49,030 bases of DNA from Pseudoalteromonas sp. Z1A8 (GCF_011378855.1 NZ_WTLB01000024.1:19394-68423); one strand, 5' to 3'. Positions 9,929 through 19,525 are shown, counted from the stretch's first letter. Numbers and translations: made by a program. Notes: generated by a model not told the origin, from the sequence alone.

Positions 9929-11287
9929 CTACTGTTTTAATAAAGGGAGGATTTTATTTACTTTATCGTAAGTTTCTTGATATTCCAATTCGACTTTAGA
10001 ATCAGCGACTATTCCGCCACCTGCCCAGCAGTAAATTTGCGCTTTGTGGCACACCAAGGTGCGAATAGTAATACTCGTATCCATATTTCCACATGCACTT
10101 AAATAACCAATCGAACCACAATAAATGCTGCGGCGATGTGGTTCTAGTTCTTCAATTATTTCCATCGCTCTAATTTTGGGCGCACCGGTGATTGAGCCAC
10201 CCGGAAAAGCCGCTTTTAGCTGATCGACCGCTGTTTTACCTTCATCAAGTTCTGAGGTTACCGTGCTTACTAAATGATGCACTGCCGGAAAGCTTTCAAT
10301 AGCAAAAAGGGAAGGGACGTGAACGCTGCCTGGTTTTGCTACTTTGCCTAAGTCGTTACGTAGTAAATCAACAATCATTACATTTTCAGCGCGATCTTTA
10401 GCTGATGCTGCGAGTATTTTCGCTTGGCGTTGATCCTCTAGTGCATCTGCTTTTCGCGGCAGTGTGCCTTTAATTGGCTTGGTTTCTACAACGTTATTGT
10501 TTACAGATATAAAGCGCTCAGGAGAAATTGATAAAATAGCCCCTTGAGGGTGATTTATAAAGCTTGAAAACGGCGCTTTATTTGCCTCACGCAGTTTAAT
10601 ATAAGCTGCCCAAGGGGAGCCTTCAAACTGAGCGTTAAAGCGCTGCGCTAAATTAATTTGGTAACAATCGCCACTTTTTAAATACTCCTCAATTTGGGCA
10701 AACTTTGCAGCGTATTCCGTTTCGCTCATATTTGATTGCCAGTCGCTGTTTAGGGCAAAGGACTGCGTATTAACTTGGGAGTTAGGGTGTGTATTTAAGT
10801 ATTGCTCATAAAGCGCTAATCGATCGGTGTTTGGCTGCGATACATAAAACCAGCTTTGTTGCTGCTTGTCGTAAATAAGGGCATCTAAGTAAAGGCCAAT
10901 AGCCATTTGGGGAAGATTAATGTCTTCAATAGCACGAGTGGGGATGTTTTCAATTGTACGGCCTAGGTCGTAGCCAAAGTAGCCAAGCCAGCCGCCGTTA
11001 AAGGGTAAATCGTAATCGGCTTTTGTTTTATCAAGATGCGAAAGCTCATTATTCATAATTTCAAAGCAGTTATCACTACTTTCTATATTATTTAAAAAGC
11101 TTTTATTATTTTTTACTTCAAGGGTACTTTGCGGCTCAATGGCAATAATATCAAAACGGCTGTTTATATGATTACTATTTGCAGAATCTAATAGAATTGC
11201 ATAAGGCAAATGTGAAAAATGCGCAAAAACGTCAATGCAGTTTTGTGTTATGCCTAATTTAATACAATTTTTTTTATTGTTTAGCAT
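9929..11287 (-). CDS. pabB: Aminodeoxychorismate synthase component I
   Basis: A 452-residue chorismate-using enzyme (E. coli PabB 453). It combines chorismate with ammonia from PabA to give 4-amino-4-deoxychorismate, the folate precursor. Diagnostic segments are YQINLAQRF (about 210-218), PIKGTLPR (about 278-285; the PIKGT motif is PabB-type), DLLRNDLGKV and FPGGSITGAPKIRAMEIIEELEP near the C-terminus. It is not fused to PabA or PabC. It starts at ATG 11287, divergent from the fumarase gene with about 155 bp between them, and is followed closely by the NUDIX gene. Confidence 0.93.
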   Translation of the reverse strand: MLNNKKNCIKLGITQNCIDVFAHFSHLPYAILLDSANSNHINSRFDIIAIEPQSTLEVKNNKSFLNNIESSDNCFEIMNNELSHLDKTKADYDLPFNGGWLGYFGYDLGRTIENIPTRAIEDINLPQMAIGLYLDALIYDKQQQSWFYVSQPNTDRLALYEQYLNTHPNSQVNTQSFALNSDWQSNMSETEYAAKFAQIEEYLKSGDCYQINLAQRFNAQFEGSPWAAYIKLREANKAPFSSFINHPQGAILSISPERFISVNNNVVETKPIKGTLPRKADALEDQRQAKILAASAKDRAENVMIVDLLRNDLGKVAKPGSVHVPSLFAIESFPAVHHLVSTVTSELDEGKTAVDQLKAAFPGGSITGAPKIRAMEIIEELEPHRRSIYCGSIGYLSACGNMDTSITIRTLVCHKAQIYCWAGGGIVADSKVELEYQETYDKVNKILPLLKQ

Positions 11288-11404
11288 TTACTGCCCCTTT
11301 AAGAACTGGCTCGAAACGGGCTGGGAGGGTATCATAAGTCAAATTTTTTGGCAGCACTAAGCTGTAAAAAACAGTGCAAACCACCGTCACCGGTTTGATT
11401 TAGA

Positions 11405-11422
11405 TTACGCGACAACGCGTAA
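11405..11422 (+). promoter_or_regulatory. Inverted repeat just upstream of the fumarase ribosome binding site
   Basis: A perfect 7-bp stem TTACGCG (11405-11411), loop ACAA, CGCGTAA (11416-11422). It ends about 10 bases before the AAGGA ribosome binding site of the fumarase gene. It could be a repressor/activator operator or an mRNA hairpin affecting translation. Confidence 0.5.
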
Positions 11423-11442
11423 CGGTAACTTAAGGAACCACT

Positions 11443-12969
11443 ATGAGTACAATTTGTCAGCAAGACTTTATTGATAGCATTGAAGATGCATTGCAATATA
11501 TTTCGTTCTATCACCCACTTGATTTTGTTCAAGCTCTCGAAAAAGCTTACAACAAAGAACAAAGTAAAGCGGCTAAAGACGCCATTGCACAAATTTTAAT
11601 TAACTCACGCATGTCGGCTGAAGGCAAGCGTCCACTTTGCCAAGATACCGGTATTATTACCTGTTTTGTTAAAGTAGGTATGGATGTTAAGTGGGATAAA
11701 ACAGATTTAACCGTTCAACAAATGGTTGATGAAGGTACTCGTCGTGCATATTTGAATCCAGATAACCCTTTACGTGCATCTATTGTTGCAGACCCTGCTG
11801 GCACGCGTAAAAATACTAAAGATAACACGCCTTCGGTTGTGCATATTGATTTAGTAGCGGGTGGAAAAGTAGAAGTAATGGTTGCAGCTAAAGGCGGCGG
11901 CTCTGAAAACAAAAGTAAAATGGTTATGCTAAACCCGTCTGATGACGTTGCTGAATGGGTAGAAAAAACATTACCAACAATGGGTGCTGGTTGGTGTCCG
12001 CCAGGCATGCTAGGTATAGGTATTGGTGGTACGGCTGAAAAAGCGGCAGTGATGGCTAAAGAGTCGTTAATGGACCCGGTTGATATCCATGAACTAATGG
12101 AGCGCGGCGCAGAAACGACTGAAGAAAAACTACGTTTAGAAATTTTTGACCGTGCTAATAAGTTAGGCATTGGCGCACAAGGCTTAGGCGGTTTAACAAC
12201 GGTTGTTGATGTTAAAATTAAAACGGCTCCAACGCATGCTGCTTCAAAACCTGTAGTAATGATCCCAAATTGCGCGGCAACTCGCCATGTACATTTTACG
12301 CTTGACGGTTCTGGCCCTGCGAATTTAAAAGCGCCTAAACTAGAAGATTGGCCACAAGTAACATTTGAAGTGGGCGAAGGCACTCGCCGTGTTGACTTAA
12401 ATACACTGACTAAAAAAGATGTTCAAGAATGGAAAATGGGCGAAACCGTTTTACTTTCAGGCACTATTTTAACAGGTCGTGATGCAGCGCATAAACGTCT
12501 GCAAGATATGATCAATTCAGGTGAAGGTTTACCAAAAGGCGTAGACTTTGATAATAAATTTATTTATTACGTTGGACCAGTAGACGCGGTACGCGATGAA
12601 GCAGTTGGTCCTGCAGGCCCTACAACAGCTACTCGCATGGATAAATTTACCGATATGATGCTAGAAAAAACAGGCATTGTAGGCATGATTGGTAAAGCTG
12701 AACGTGGACCTGCGACTGTTGAGTCTATTAAAGAGCATAAATCTGTTTATTTGATGGCTGTAGGCGGCGCAGCTTACTTAGTATCTAAAGCGATTAAAAA
12801 AGCACGCGTAGTTGCTTTTGAAGATTTAGGTATGGAAGCTATTTATGAATTTGAAGTAGAAGATATGCCAGTGACCGTTGCAGTAGACAGTGAGGGCGCC
12901 AATGCGCATACACAAGGCCCTGCAATCTGGAAAGCTAAAATAGAAGAGCTTGATAGCAAGCTAAAATAA
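11443..12969 (+). CDS. Fumarate hydratase class I (iron-sulfur)
   Basis: A 508-residue single-chain class I fumarase, interconverting fumarate and L-malate in the citric acid cycle. The N-terminal alpha-type domain (SRMSAEGKRPLCQDTGI, with the cluster cysteine of LCQDTG near residue 67) is fused to the C-terminal beta-type domain (GDAAHKR-like TGRDAAHKRL, about residues 345-354). Other cluster cysteines are near GWCPPGMLG (about 186) and IPNCAATRH (about 275). It differs from class II FumC. The start has a good AAGGA site about 7 bases upstream. The gene stands alone, ends at a strong terminator, and has a perfect short inverted repeat in its leader. Confidence 0.93.
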   Translation: MSTICQQDFIDSIEDALQYISFYHPLDFVQALEKAYNKEQSKAAKDAIAQILINSRMSAEGKRPLCQDTGIITCFVKVGMDVKWDKTDLTVQQMVDEGTRRAYLNPDNPLRASIVADPAGTRKNTKDNTPSVVHIDLVAGGKVEVMVAAKGGGSENKSKMVMLNPSDDVAEWVEKTLPTMGAGWCPPGMLGIGIGGTAEKAAVMAKESLMDPVDIHELMERGAETTEEKLRLEIFDRANKLGIGAQGLGGLTTVVDVKIKTAPTHAASKPVVMIPNCAATRHVHFTLDGSGPANLKAPKLEDWPQVTFEVGEGTRRVDLNTLTKKDVQEWKMGETVLLSGTILTGRDAAHKRLQDMINSGEGLPKGVDFDNKFIYYVGPVDAVRDEAVGPAGPTTATRMDKFTDMMLEKTGIVGMIGKAERGPATVESIKEHKSVYLMAVGGAAYLVSKAIKKARVVAFEDLGMEAIYEFEVEDMPVTVAVDSEGANAHTQGPAIWKAKIEELDSKLK

Positions 12970-12985
12970 CCTAAGTTGTGTTGTT

Positions 12986-13014
12986 AAAAGCGAGCCTGGT
13001 GCTCGCTTTTTTGT
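12986..13014 (+). terminator. Fumarase terminator
   Basis: Stem AAAAGCGAGC (12986-12995), loop CTGGT, GCTCGCTTTT (13001-13010), then a T-rich tail. Confidence 0.93.
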
Positions 13015-13152
13015 TTTTTAGATATAGCTATGATCAGGTTTGCACATCTGACCAGTTGTTCTAAATCATCATTTTTTACTGTAAACCTATAGAATATAGC
13101 GCTTAGCGGGCAGTTAGTACTTGTATATTAAACTTTACATATAGCAATGCCA

Positions 13153-13172
13153 TTACGTTCACGTAAACGTAA
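13153..13172. promoter_or_regulatory. LiuR-like operator upstream of leucine dehydrogenase
   Basis: A near-perfect palindrome with 7-bp arms TTACGTT (13153-13159) and AACGTAA (13166-13172) around CACGTA. It resembles the motif reported for LiuR, the MerR-family repressor of branched-chain amino-acid breakdown in gammaproteobacteria, which would fit the downstream gene. It lies about 224 bp before the start codon, so a long leader (13173-13395) without another gene separates them. That leader contains a hairpin GCAGTTTT/AAAACTGC near 13195-13211. Confidence 0.6.
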
Positions 13173-13395
13173 GTTAGTGTGGTTTTTATATTTGCAGTTT
13201 TTAAAACTGCCTAATGATGATTTTATGGGTTTTTTATCTGTATAAAGGTTTTAATTTGATTATTTAATCTAAGAGTCATGTTTTCATCGGTTTTATCATC
13301 TGTGAGTGTAGCGAACTCTAATATGAAGTGATAAAGTCTCGTCAATTTCCAGCGCGCATACCCTCTCACGGGTTAACTATTTCGGAGTATTTTAA

Positions 13396-14436
13396 GTGGC
13401 TGTGTTTAATCGAGTTGAATTTGATAACCATGAACAAGTAGTTTTTTGTTCTGATGAAGAGTCGGGTTTAAAAGCAATTATTGCTGTACATAATACCAAT
13501 CTAGGTCCTGCTGTTGGCGGATGTAGAATGTGGGATTATGCGAACGACGAAGATGCCGTTTACGACGTGCTACGTTTATCAAAAGGCATGACGTATAAAA
13601 ATGCAGTAGCGCGCCTACCATTTGGTGGCGGTAAATCTGTTATTATTGGTAATGCAAAAGAAATTAAATCTGAGCAATTATTCCGTGCATTTGGTCGTCA
13701 ATTAGAGCGATTAAATGGCAGCTATTACTCAGCAGAAGATGTAAATATCACATGTGCTGATGTCGCTATTATGAATAAAGAAACTAATTACGTACTGGGC
13801 CTTGAAGGTAAAAGTGGTAACCCATCGCCATTTACAGCATACGGTACGTTTTTAGGAATTAAAGCAGCGCTACAGCATCAACGTGGTCATCAAGATTTTG
13901 CAGGTGTGAAAGTGGCCGTTCAAGGTTTAGGTGCTGTTGCTTATGGTTTATGTAAACATTTACATGATGCGGGTGCTGAACTGTTTGTAACTGATATTAA
14001 CCAAGCAGCAATTGACCGTGTAGTTAATGATTTTGGCGCCACTGCAGTTGGTATTGATGAAATTTACGACTTAAGCGTTGATGTTTATGCACCATGTGCA
14101 TTAGGTGCAACGGTTAACGACTTAACGATACCGCGTTTAAAGGCGACTATTATTGCAGGCTGTGCTAATAATCAGCTGGCAGAGTCTCGTCACGGTGAAG
14201 TTATTCGTGAAAAAGGTATTTTATATGCACCAGATTACGTAATTAACGCCGGTGGTATTATTAATGTTTATTACGAAACAGCGCCAGAAGGTTACAGTGC
14301 AGCAGCGTCTAATAAACATGTTGAAGGTATTTTTAATACGTTAACTGAAATTTTTGCCCGTAGCGAAAAAGAGCAAAAATCAACGCATTTAATTGCCGAC
14401 GAATTAGCGCAAGAGATCATTAAAAACGGTCTGTAA
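13396..14436 (+). CDS. ldh: Leucine dehydrogenase (Leu/Phe/Val dehydrogenase family)
   Basis: A 346-residue NAD-dependent enzyme that oxidatively deaminates branched-chain amino acids to 2-keto acids. The dimerisation/substrate domain holds GPAVGGCRMW (residues about 33-42) and KNAVARLPFGGGKSVI (about 69-84; the lysines of these motifs bind substrate and act in catalysis). The Rossmann domain has GLGAVAYGL (about 179-187). It starts with GTG preceded by GGAG about 8 bases upstream. It stands alone, with a perfect hairpin terminator after it and a LiuR-like palindrome upstream, consistent with use in leucine/valine catabolism. Confidence 0.93.
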   Translation: MAVFNRVEFDNHEQVVFCSDEESGLKAIIAVHNTNLGPAVGGCRMWDYANDEDAVYDVLRLSKGMTYKNAVARLPFGGGKSVIIGNAKEIKSEQLFRAFGRQLERLNGSYYSAEDVNITCADVAIMNKETNYVLGLEGKSGNPSPFTAYGTFLGIKAALQHQRGHQDFAGVKVAVQGLGAVAYGLCKHLHDAGAELFVTDINQAAIDRVVNDFGATAVGIDEIYDLSVDVYAPCALGATVNDLTIPRLKATIIAGCANNQLAESRHGEVIREKGILYAPDYVINAGGIINVYYETAPEGYSAAASNKHVEGIFNTLTEIFARSEKEQKSTHLIADELAQEIIKNGL

Positions 14437-14455
14437 TCTAAGTTTGAATTTATAT

Positions 14456-14481
14456 AAAGGTGTGCAATTGCACACCTTTTG
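14456..14481 (+). terminator. Leucine dehydrogenase terminator
   Basis: A perfect 24-bp palindrome centred on CAATTG (AAAGGTGTGCAA and its complement), followed by TTTT. Confidence 0.9.
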
Positions 14482-14551
14482 TTTATCTGTAAGTTAATGC
14501 AATTATTACTGAACAGCGGTACACTTTATTTTTAATTTTGTGCGGCAAATT

Positions 14552-15211
14552 ATGACTCCCTCAACTTCTCTCATGCAGCCTATCGATTTAGATAATTGGC
14601 CTAGAAAGCAACACTTTGAATTATTTAAACACTTTTCTCAGCCTTACTTTAATGTGTGTGTGCGTTTAGATGCTCAAGCACTTTACGACTATTGCAAAAC
14701 CAATCAATTTTCTTTTTTTCAAGCGTATGTATATTGCACCTTAAAAGCGTGCCATGAGTACGATTCAATAATGCTACGTATAATAGATAATCAACCATGG
14801 TTACTTAATAGTGTTCGCGCAAGTGTGGTTGAGTTGTCTGAAAACGATACGTTTGTTTTTAGTTATTTTAACAGCACAGGCGAGTTTAAAGAGTTTGCAA
14901 ATCATGCAAGTGGCGTAAGCAAAAAAGCGAAATTACAGCCGTTATTTTCTGATGCATTTGCTCAAACAGAAGGGCAGGCTGATTTAATTCATATATCTGT
15001 TTTGCCGTGGCTGAATTTTAGTGCGTTTTCGCATGCATTTAGTGAAGGGCAGAGTTTAGGCATTCCTAAATTTGTATTTGGTCAGTTTGATAAACACACA
15101 GGCACAATGCCTTTAGCTATCGATGTACACCATTCATTAATGGATGGTTTGCACGTAGCGAAATTTATAAGCACATTGCAGGGTACATTTGATACCTTTT
15201 GCAAAGGTTAA
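14552..15211 (+). CDS. CatA-like acetyltransferase (chloramphenicol acetyltransferase family)
   Basis: About 219 residues from ATG 14552 (a GTG at 14540 would add four). This is the length of type A chloramphenicol acetyltransferases. The catalytic signature HHSLMDG with following HVAKF lies near residues 193-204, as in CatA (HHAVCDG). The N-terminal PRKQHFELF and FFQAYVYCTLKA segments also match the fold. Housekeeping-genome members of this family are not necessarily resistance enzymes, and the acceptor here is unknown. It stands alone between leucine dehydrogenase and the MtfA-like gene, with no mobile-element sequence nearby. Confidence 0.85.
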   Translation: MTPSTSLMQPIDLDNWPRKQHFELFKHFSQPYFNVCVRLDAQALYDYCKTNQFSFFQAYVYCTLKACHEYDSIMLRIIDNQPWLLNSVRASVVELSENDTFVFSYFNSTGEFKEFANHASGVSKKAKLQPLFSDAFAQTEGQADLIHISVLPWLNFSAFSHAFSEGQSLGIPKFVFGQFDKHTGTMPLAIDVHHSLMDGLHVAKFISTLQGTFDTFCKG

Positions 15212-15254
15212 CTTTAAACACATCAGTAACGGCAGTGCAAAGCAGTAAACAATT

Positions 15255-15298
15255 TATAAGTAATCTATAAGTAATCTATAAGTAATCTATAAGCAATG
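15255..15298 (+). repeat. 11-bp tandem repeat, four copies
   Basis: The unit TATAAGTAATC occurs three times exactly and a fourth time with two changes (15288-15298), head to tail, about 100 bp upstream of the MtfA-like start. The 11-bp period is close to one helical turn. Confidence 0.95.
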
Positions 15299-15398
15299 CG
15301 ATGTGAATTACTTTATATTCAAATACATAACCTTGTATGCTTGAAAAACACGTGTGCTGGACATATTTATATACCATACCTTAGCTCAGGAAATCCCC

Positions 15399-16223
15399 AT
15401 GATAAATGGACTGTTAATTGTTGTTTTAATTCTTTTTGTGGTGATTTTCTGGCGTTGGCCATCAATTCAAAACCGATTATGGCGCAGTAAATATAAAGAC
15501 TTTGCTTTAAATTCGCAGCAAAAAGATATTTTACTGCGTTGCATGCCCATCTATAAAAAAATGACCGACGCCGACAGAGAAAAATTAGAGCGACATATTA
15601 CGTGGTTTTTAAACGAAAAACGCTTTGTCGGTTGTGATGGCTTAAGGCTAACGTCTGCAATGAAGTTAATTGTTGCCGCCGATGCGTGTGTATTAGTACT
15701 TAATAAACCGTGGCCGTTATATAGAAATGTAAAAGAAATTTTATTATATCCAAGTGCTTATTATGCTCCGCAATCAACTCGCGATAGTGCAGGACTTGTG
15801 AGTTACCATAATACGGTAAGACTAGGCGAGTCATGGCCTGGCGGCACACTCGTTTTAAGCTGGCATGATGTACTTGAGGGTAATCGTTTACCAAGCGATG
15901 GACATAACTTGGTATTTCATGAGTTTGCGCATCAACTCGATCAAGAAACAGGTAAAACAACGGGTACGCCCATTTTAAAAAGCTCAGCAGATTACAAAGA
16001 GTGGGGCAGGGTATTTAGCCGCGCCTTCACCCAGTTAAAAAGCCATGTTGCCTATAGCATGCCGCATGTTATTCACAGCTATGGTGCGACTAACGAAGCT
16101 GAGTTTTTTGCTGTACTCACCGAAACCTTCCTCGAAAAACCCGCAGAGCTTCGCCGATACGATCCTGAAATTTACAGTATGCTAGTTAATTACTATCAAT
16201 TTGACCCTATTGTTTGGCATTAA
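15399..16223 (+). CDS. mtfA: MtfA-like zinc peptidase (M90 family), membrane-anchored
   Basis: 275 residues from ATG 15399, chosen because CAGGAAA lies about 8 bases upstream and because it makes the hydrophobic helix INGLLIVVLILFVVIFW the N-terminus. The upstream in-frame start at 15354 would put 15 unlikely residues ahead of it. The zinc site HEFAHQLD is near residues 178-185 and a downstream glutamate lies in EAEFFAVLTETFLEKP, as in MtfA/YeeI. E. coli MtfA binds the glucose regulator Mlc and is a peptidase. The N-terminal anchor suggests a membrane-associated version. A four-copy 11-bp tandem repeat lies upstream. Confidence 0.9.
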   Translation: MINGLLIVVLILFVVIFWRWPSIQNRLWRSKYKDFALNSQQKDILLRCMPIYKKMTDADREKLERHITWFLNEKRFVGCDGLRLTSAMKLIVAADACVLVLNKPWPLYRNVKEILLYPSAYYAPQSTRDSAGLVSYHNTVRLGESWPGGTLVLSWHDVLEGNRLPSDGHNLVFHEFAHQLDQETGKTTGTPILKSSADYKEWGRVFSRAFTQLKSHVAYSMPHVIHSYGATNEAEFFAVLTETFLEKPAELRRYDPEIYSMLVNYYQFDPIVWH

Positions 16224-16328
16224 ACCTACATAAACCGCGCTTTATCATATAACGCTGGCAAGTTGCGTTTGTTTTTGTTGCAATCATGTGAAATAGTTTT
16301 TACTGCAACAATAACAAGAGAGAAACGC

Positions 16329-19300
16329 ATGAAAAAAATGCTTCATACAGTATTGGCGCTGTCGGTGTCATTAGCGATAGGGCAGGTAAATGCCGCTGAA
16401 AAAGACGAAAAAAAATGGCAAGTAGATTCACCTAAGGGGCAATTTGTTGACGCTGCAATTAGCGTTGAGCAGGGCACATGGATGAATATTGATGTAAGCC
16501 CTGATGGTAAAACCGTGGTGTTTGACTTACTTGGTGATATTTACACTATGCCAATGAGTGGTGGTACAGCCACCAAGCTCACCTCTGATATTGCATGGCA
16601 AATGCAACCACGCTTTAGTCCTAATGGCAAAAGTATTGCGTTTACCTCCGATCAAGGTGGTGGCGATAACATTTGGATAATGGACTTAAATGGCGAAAAC
16701 CAACACGCAGTTACCGACGAAACTTTTAGATTACTAAATAGCCCTGCATGGAGCCCTAATGGCGACTACTTAGTTGCGCGTAAACACTTTACGGCTAGCC
16801 GTTCACTAGGTGCCGGTGAAGTGTGGTTGTACCACAAAGCCGGTGGCAAGGGTGTTCAGCTTACAAAACGTGAAAATGATCAAAAAGATTTAGGTGAGCC
16901 AATGTTTTCACCTGATGGTCGTTATGTATACTTTTCGCATGATGCAACACCCGGTAAAACCTTTCATTACTCAAAGGATTCTGTAGCGGGCATTTATAAA
17001 ATTAAACGTTACGACCGCGAAACGGGTGAAATTGAAACTGTAATCGATACGATGGGCGGTGCTATTAGGCCTACACCATCACCAGATGGTAAAAAACTGG
17101 CGTATATAAAGCGTGATGACTTTCAAACTAGCTTGTATTTATATGACTTAACCAGCGGTGAGCACACTAAGCTTTACGATAAGCTTGAGCGAGATATGCA
17201 AGAAACATGGGCTATTCATGGTGTATACCCAACTATTGCATGGACACCCGATAATGAAGAACTGGTATTTTGGGCTGGTGGTACAATTCACAAGCTAGAT
17301 GTTGCAGACAAATCTGTAAAAACCATTCCTTTTAAAGTGCAAACCACTAAAAAAATTCAAAAAGCGGTGCGCTTTACACAAAACTTAGATACTGATGAGT
17401 TTGATGTAAAAATGCTGCGTAATGTGCAAGTAAGCCCAGATGGCGAAGCGGCAATTTTTGAAGCGCTTGGGCATATTTATAAACGTGATTTAGAGTCGGG
17501 TAAAATTAAGCGTTTAACAAAGCAAACAGATCATTACGAATTATTTCCACAGTATTCTCGCGATGGTAAAAAAATTGTGTACACCACATGGGATGATAAC
17601 AAGCAAGGGTCCGTAAAGGTTGTGTCTGCACGCAGTGGCCGTGGCGATACCATTACTACGCAGCCAGGCAAGTATGTAGAGCCAACGTTTAGTCCAGATG
17701 GTAAAACGGTTGTTTATCGTAAAGCCACTGGCGGCAGTATTTTAAACCCTAAGTGGTCACTTAATCCGGGGGTTTATAGCGTAAGCGCTAAAGGTGGTAA
17801 AAGTGAGCTTATTTCAAAAAGTGGTTATCAACCACAATTTGGAGATGCAAACGATCGTGTTTTCATTATGAGTCCTTGGCCAAAACCAACGCTTAGCGTA
17901 GTAGAGCTTGAAAGTAAAAAAGTTCGTAAACTGTACGAGTCAGAACATGCGACAGAATTTAGAGTATCACCAGATGGGCAATACCTCGCTTTTGCTGAGC
18001 GATTTAAAGTATTTATAACGCCGTTTGTTCAAAGTGGTAAAACAATTAATATTGGGCCTAAAGACAGTCAATTTCCAATAGAGCAGTTATCGGTTCGTGC
18101 TGGTGAAAACATTAGTTGGAGTGCAAAGAGCAACAAACTTTATTGGACATTAGGGCCTGAGCTTTATCATGCAAGCCTTGAAGGAATGTTTGCTATTAAC
18201 AAAGCCGAAGATACCGACTTTAAAGTGAAAAGTGGCGATAATATCGGTTTCAGTAAAAAAATGGCAGAGCCTAAAGGTATGATTGCGCTCACTGGTGCAA
18301 AAATTATAACTATGGACGGCGAAAAGGTAATTGAAAATGGTGTAATTATCACTGATGGCAAGCATATTAAAGCAATTGGTACAGCCAGCGATATAAGTAT
18401 TCCTAAAGGTGCTGAGGTTATTGATGTAACAGGTAAAACTATTATGCCTGGTATTGTTGATGCTCATGCACATGGCTCGCAAGCAAGTGATGAAATTATA
18501 CCTGAGCAAAACTGGAAAAACTTTGCAGGTTTAGCGCTGGGTGTAACTACAATTCACGATCCATCAAACGATACCTCCGAAATATTTACCGCAAGCGAAA
18601 TGCAAAAGGCAGGCATGATTGTTGGCCCGCGTATTTTCTCAACGGGTACTATTTTATATGGCGCAAATATGCCAGGTTATACGTCGCATATTGACTCGTT
18701 AGACGATGCTAAATTTCATTTAGAGCGCCTTAAAAAAGTAGGTGCATTTAGTGTTAAGTCGTATAACCAGCCACGCCGAGAGCAGCGCCAACAAGTTATT
18801 GAAGCAGGCCGGATGCTTGAAATGATGGTAGTACCAGAAGGCGGCTCATTATTACAACATAACTTAAGTATGATTGTAGATGGACACACAGGTATTGAGC
18901 ATTCAATCCCTGTAGAGCACATATACGACGATATAAAGCAGTTATGGTCGCAAAGTGATGTAGGTTACACACCTACGCTTGTAGTGGCTTATGGTGGCAT
19001 TTGGGGTGAAAATTACTGGTACGATAAAACTGATGTGTGGAATCACCCGCGTTTAAGTAAATTTGTGCCAAAAAATCAATTATTACCACGCTCTATGCGC
19101 CGCATTAAAGCGCCCGATCATCACTATAATCACTTTAATAACGCACGCGTTGCTGCTGAGCTGCAAGACCTAGGTGTATTAGTTAACTTAGGTGCTCACG
19201 GTCAGCGTGAAGGCTTAGGTGCACACTGGGAGATGTGGATGTTTGCACAAGGCGGAATGACATCACTTGAAGCTATACGTGCATCAACACTCGATCCGGC

Positions 19301-19508
19301 TAAGTATTTAGGGCTTGATAAAAACGTAGGATCACTTGAAGTTGGCAAGCTTGCTGATTTAATGGTTATAGATGGCGATCCGCTTAAAAATATTCGAGAT
19401 TCGGATAAAGTAGATTACACCATGATCAATGGTCGATTATTCAATGCAGAGACAATGAGTGAAGTGGGTAAAAAAGAGCGCGAACCACTTTACTTCGAAA
19501 AGCTATAA
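16329..19508 (+). CDS. Secreted TolB-like propeller plus amidohydrolase
   Basis: 1059 residues from ATG 16329, which has AAGAGAG upstream and begins a clear signal peptide (MKKMLHTVLALSVSLAIGQVNA). Residues about 40-600 contain repeated WD40/TolB-type propeller blades (SPDGKTVVF, SPNGKSIAFTSDQGG, SPDGKKLAYIKRDD, SPDGQYLAFAE). Residues about 660-1059 form an amidohydrolase domain: IMPGIVDAHAHG supplies the HxH metal pair, HTGIEHSIP and NLGAHGQ further histidines, and ADLMVIDGDPL the typical C-terminal strand. Such fusions are common in marine Alteromonadales. The substrate (cyclic amide or peptide-like) is unknown. It stands alone and ends at a terminator. Confidence 0.92.
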   Translation: MKKMLHTVLALSVSLAIGQVNAAEKDEKKWQVDSPKGQFVDAAISVEQGTWMNIDVSPDGKTVVFDLLGDIYTMPMSGGTATKLTSDIAWQMQPRFSPNGKSIAFTSDQGGGDNIWIMDLNGENQHAVTDETFRLLNSPAWSPNGDYLVARKHFTASRSLGAGEVWLYHKAGGKGVQLTKRENDQKDLGEPMFSPDGRYVYFSHDATPGKTFHYSKDSVAGIYKIKRYDRETGEIETVIDTMGGAIRPTPSPDGKKLAYIKRDDFQTSLYLYDLTSGEHTKLYDKLERDMQETWAIHGVYPTIAWTPDNEELVFWAGGTIHKLDVADKSVKTIPFKVQTTKKIQKAVRFTQNLDTDEFDVKMLRNVQVSPDGEAAIFEALGHIYKRDLESGKIKRLTKQTDHYELFPQYSRDGKKIVYTTWDDNKQGSVKVVSARSGRGDTITTQPGKYVEPTFSPDGKTVVYRKATGGSILNPKWSLNPGVYSVSAKGGKSELISKSGYQPQFGDANDRVFIMSPWPKPTLSVVELESKKVRKLYESEHATEFRVSPDGQYLAFAERFKVFITPFVQSGKTINIGPKDSQFPIEQLSVRAGENISWSAKSNKLYWTLGPELYHASLEGMFAINKAEDTDFKVKSGDNIGFSKKMAEPKGMIALTGAKIITMDGEKVIENGVIITDGKHIKAIGTASDISIPKGAEVIDVTGKTIMPGIVDAHAHGSQASDEIIPEQNWKNFAGLALGVTTIHDPSNDTSEIFTASEMQKAGMIVGPRIFSTGTILYGANMPGYTSHIDSLDDAKFHLERLKKVGAFSVKSYNQPRREQRQQVIEAGRMLEMMVVPEGGSLLQHNLSMIVDGHTGIEHSIPVEHIYDDIKQLWSQSDVGYTPTLVVAYGGIWGENYWYDKTDVWNHPRLSKFVPKNQLLPRSMRRIKAPDHHYNHFNNARVAAELQDLGVLVNLGAHGQREGLGAHWEMWMFAQGGMTSLEAIRASTLDPAKYLGLDKNVGSLEVGKLADLMVIDGDPLKNIRDSDKVDYTMINGRLFNAETMSEVGKKEREPLYFEKL

Positions 19509-19525
19509 TTTATTTTGATCTTTCG

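Noticed and set aside
11332..12383. Minus-strand reading frames over the fumarase gene
   Set aside because: Antisense shadows of a well-supported conserved enzyme; no ribosome binding site or family resemblance.
14552..15211. Acquired chloramphenicol resistance gene
   Set aside because: The catalytic motif is present, but base composition matches the neighbours and no mobile-element sequence is near; more likely a resident family member of unknown substrate.
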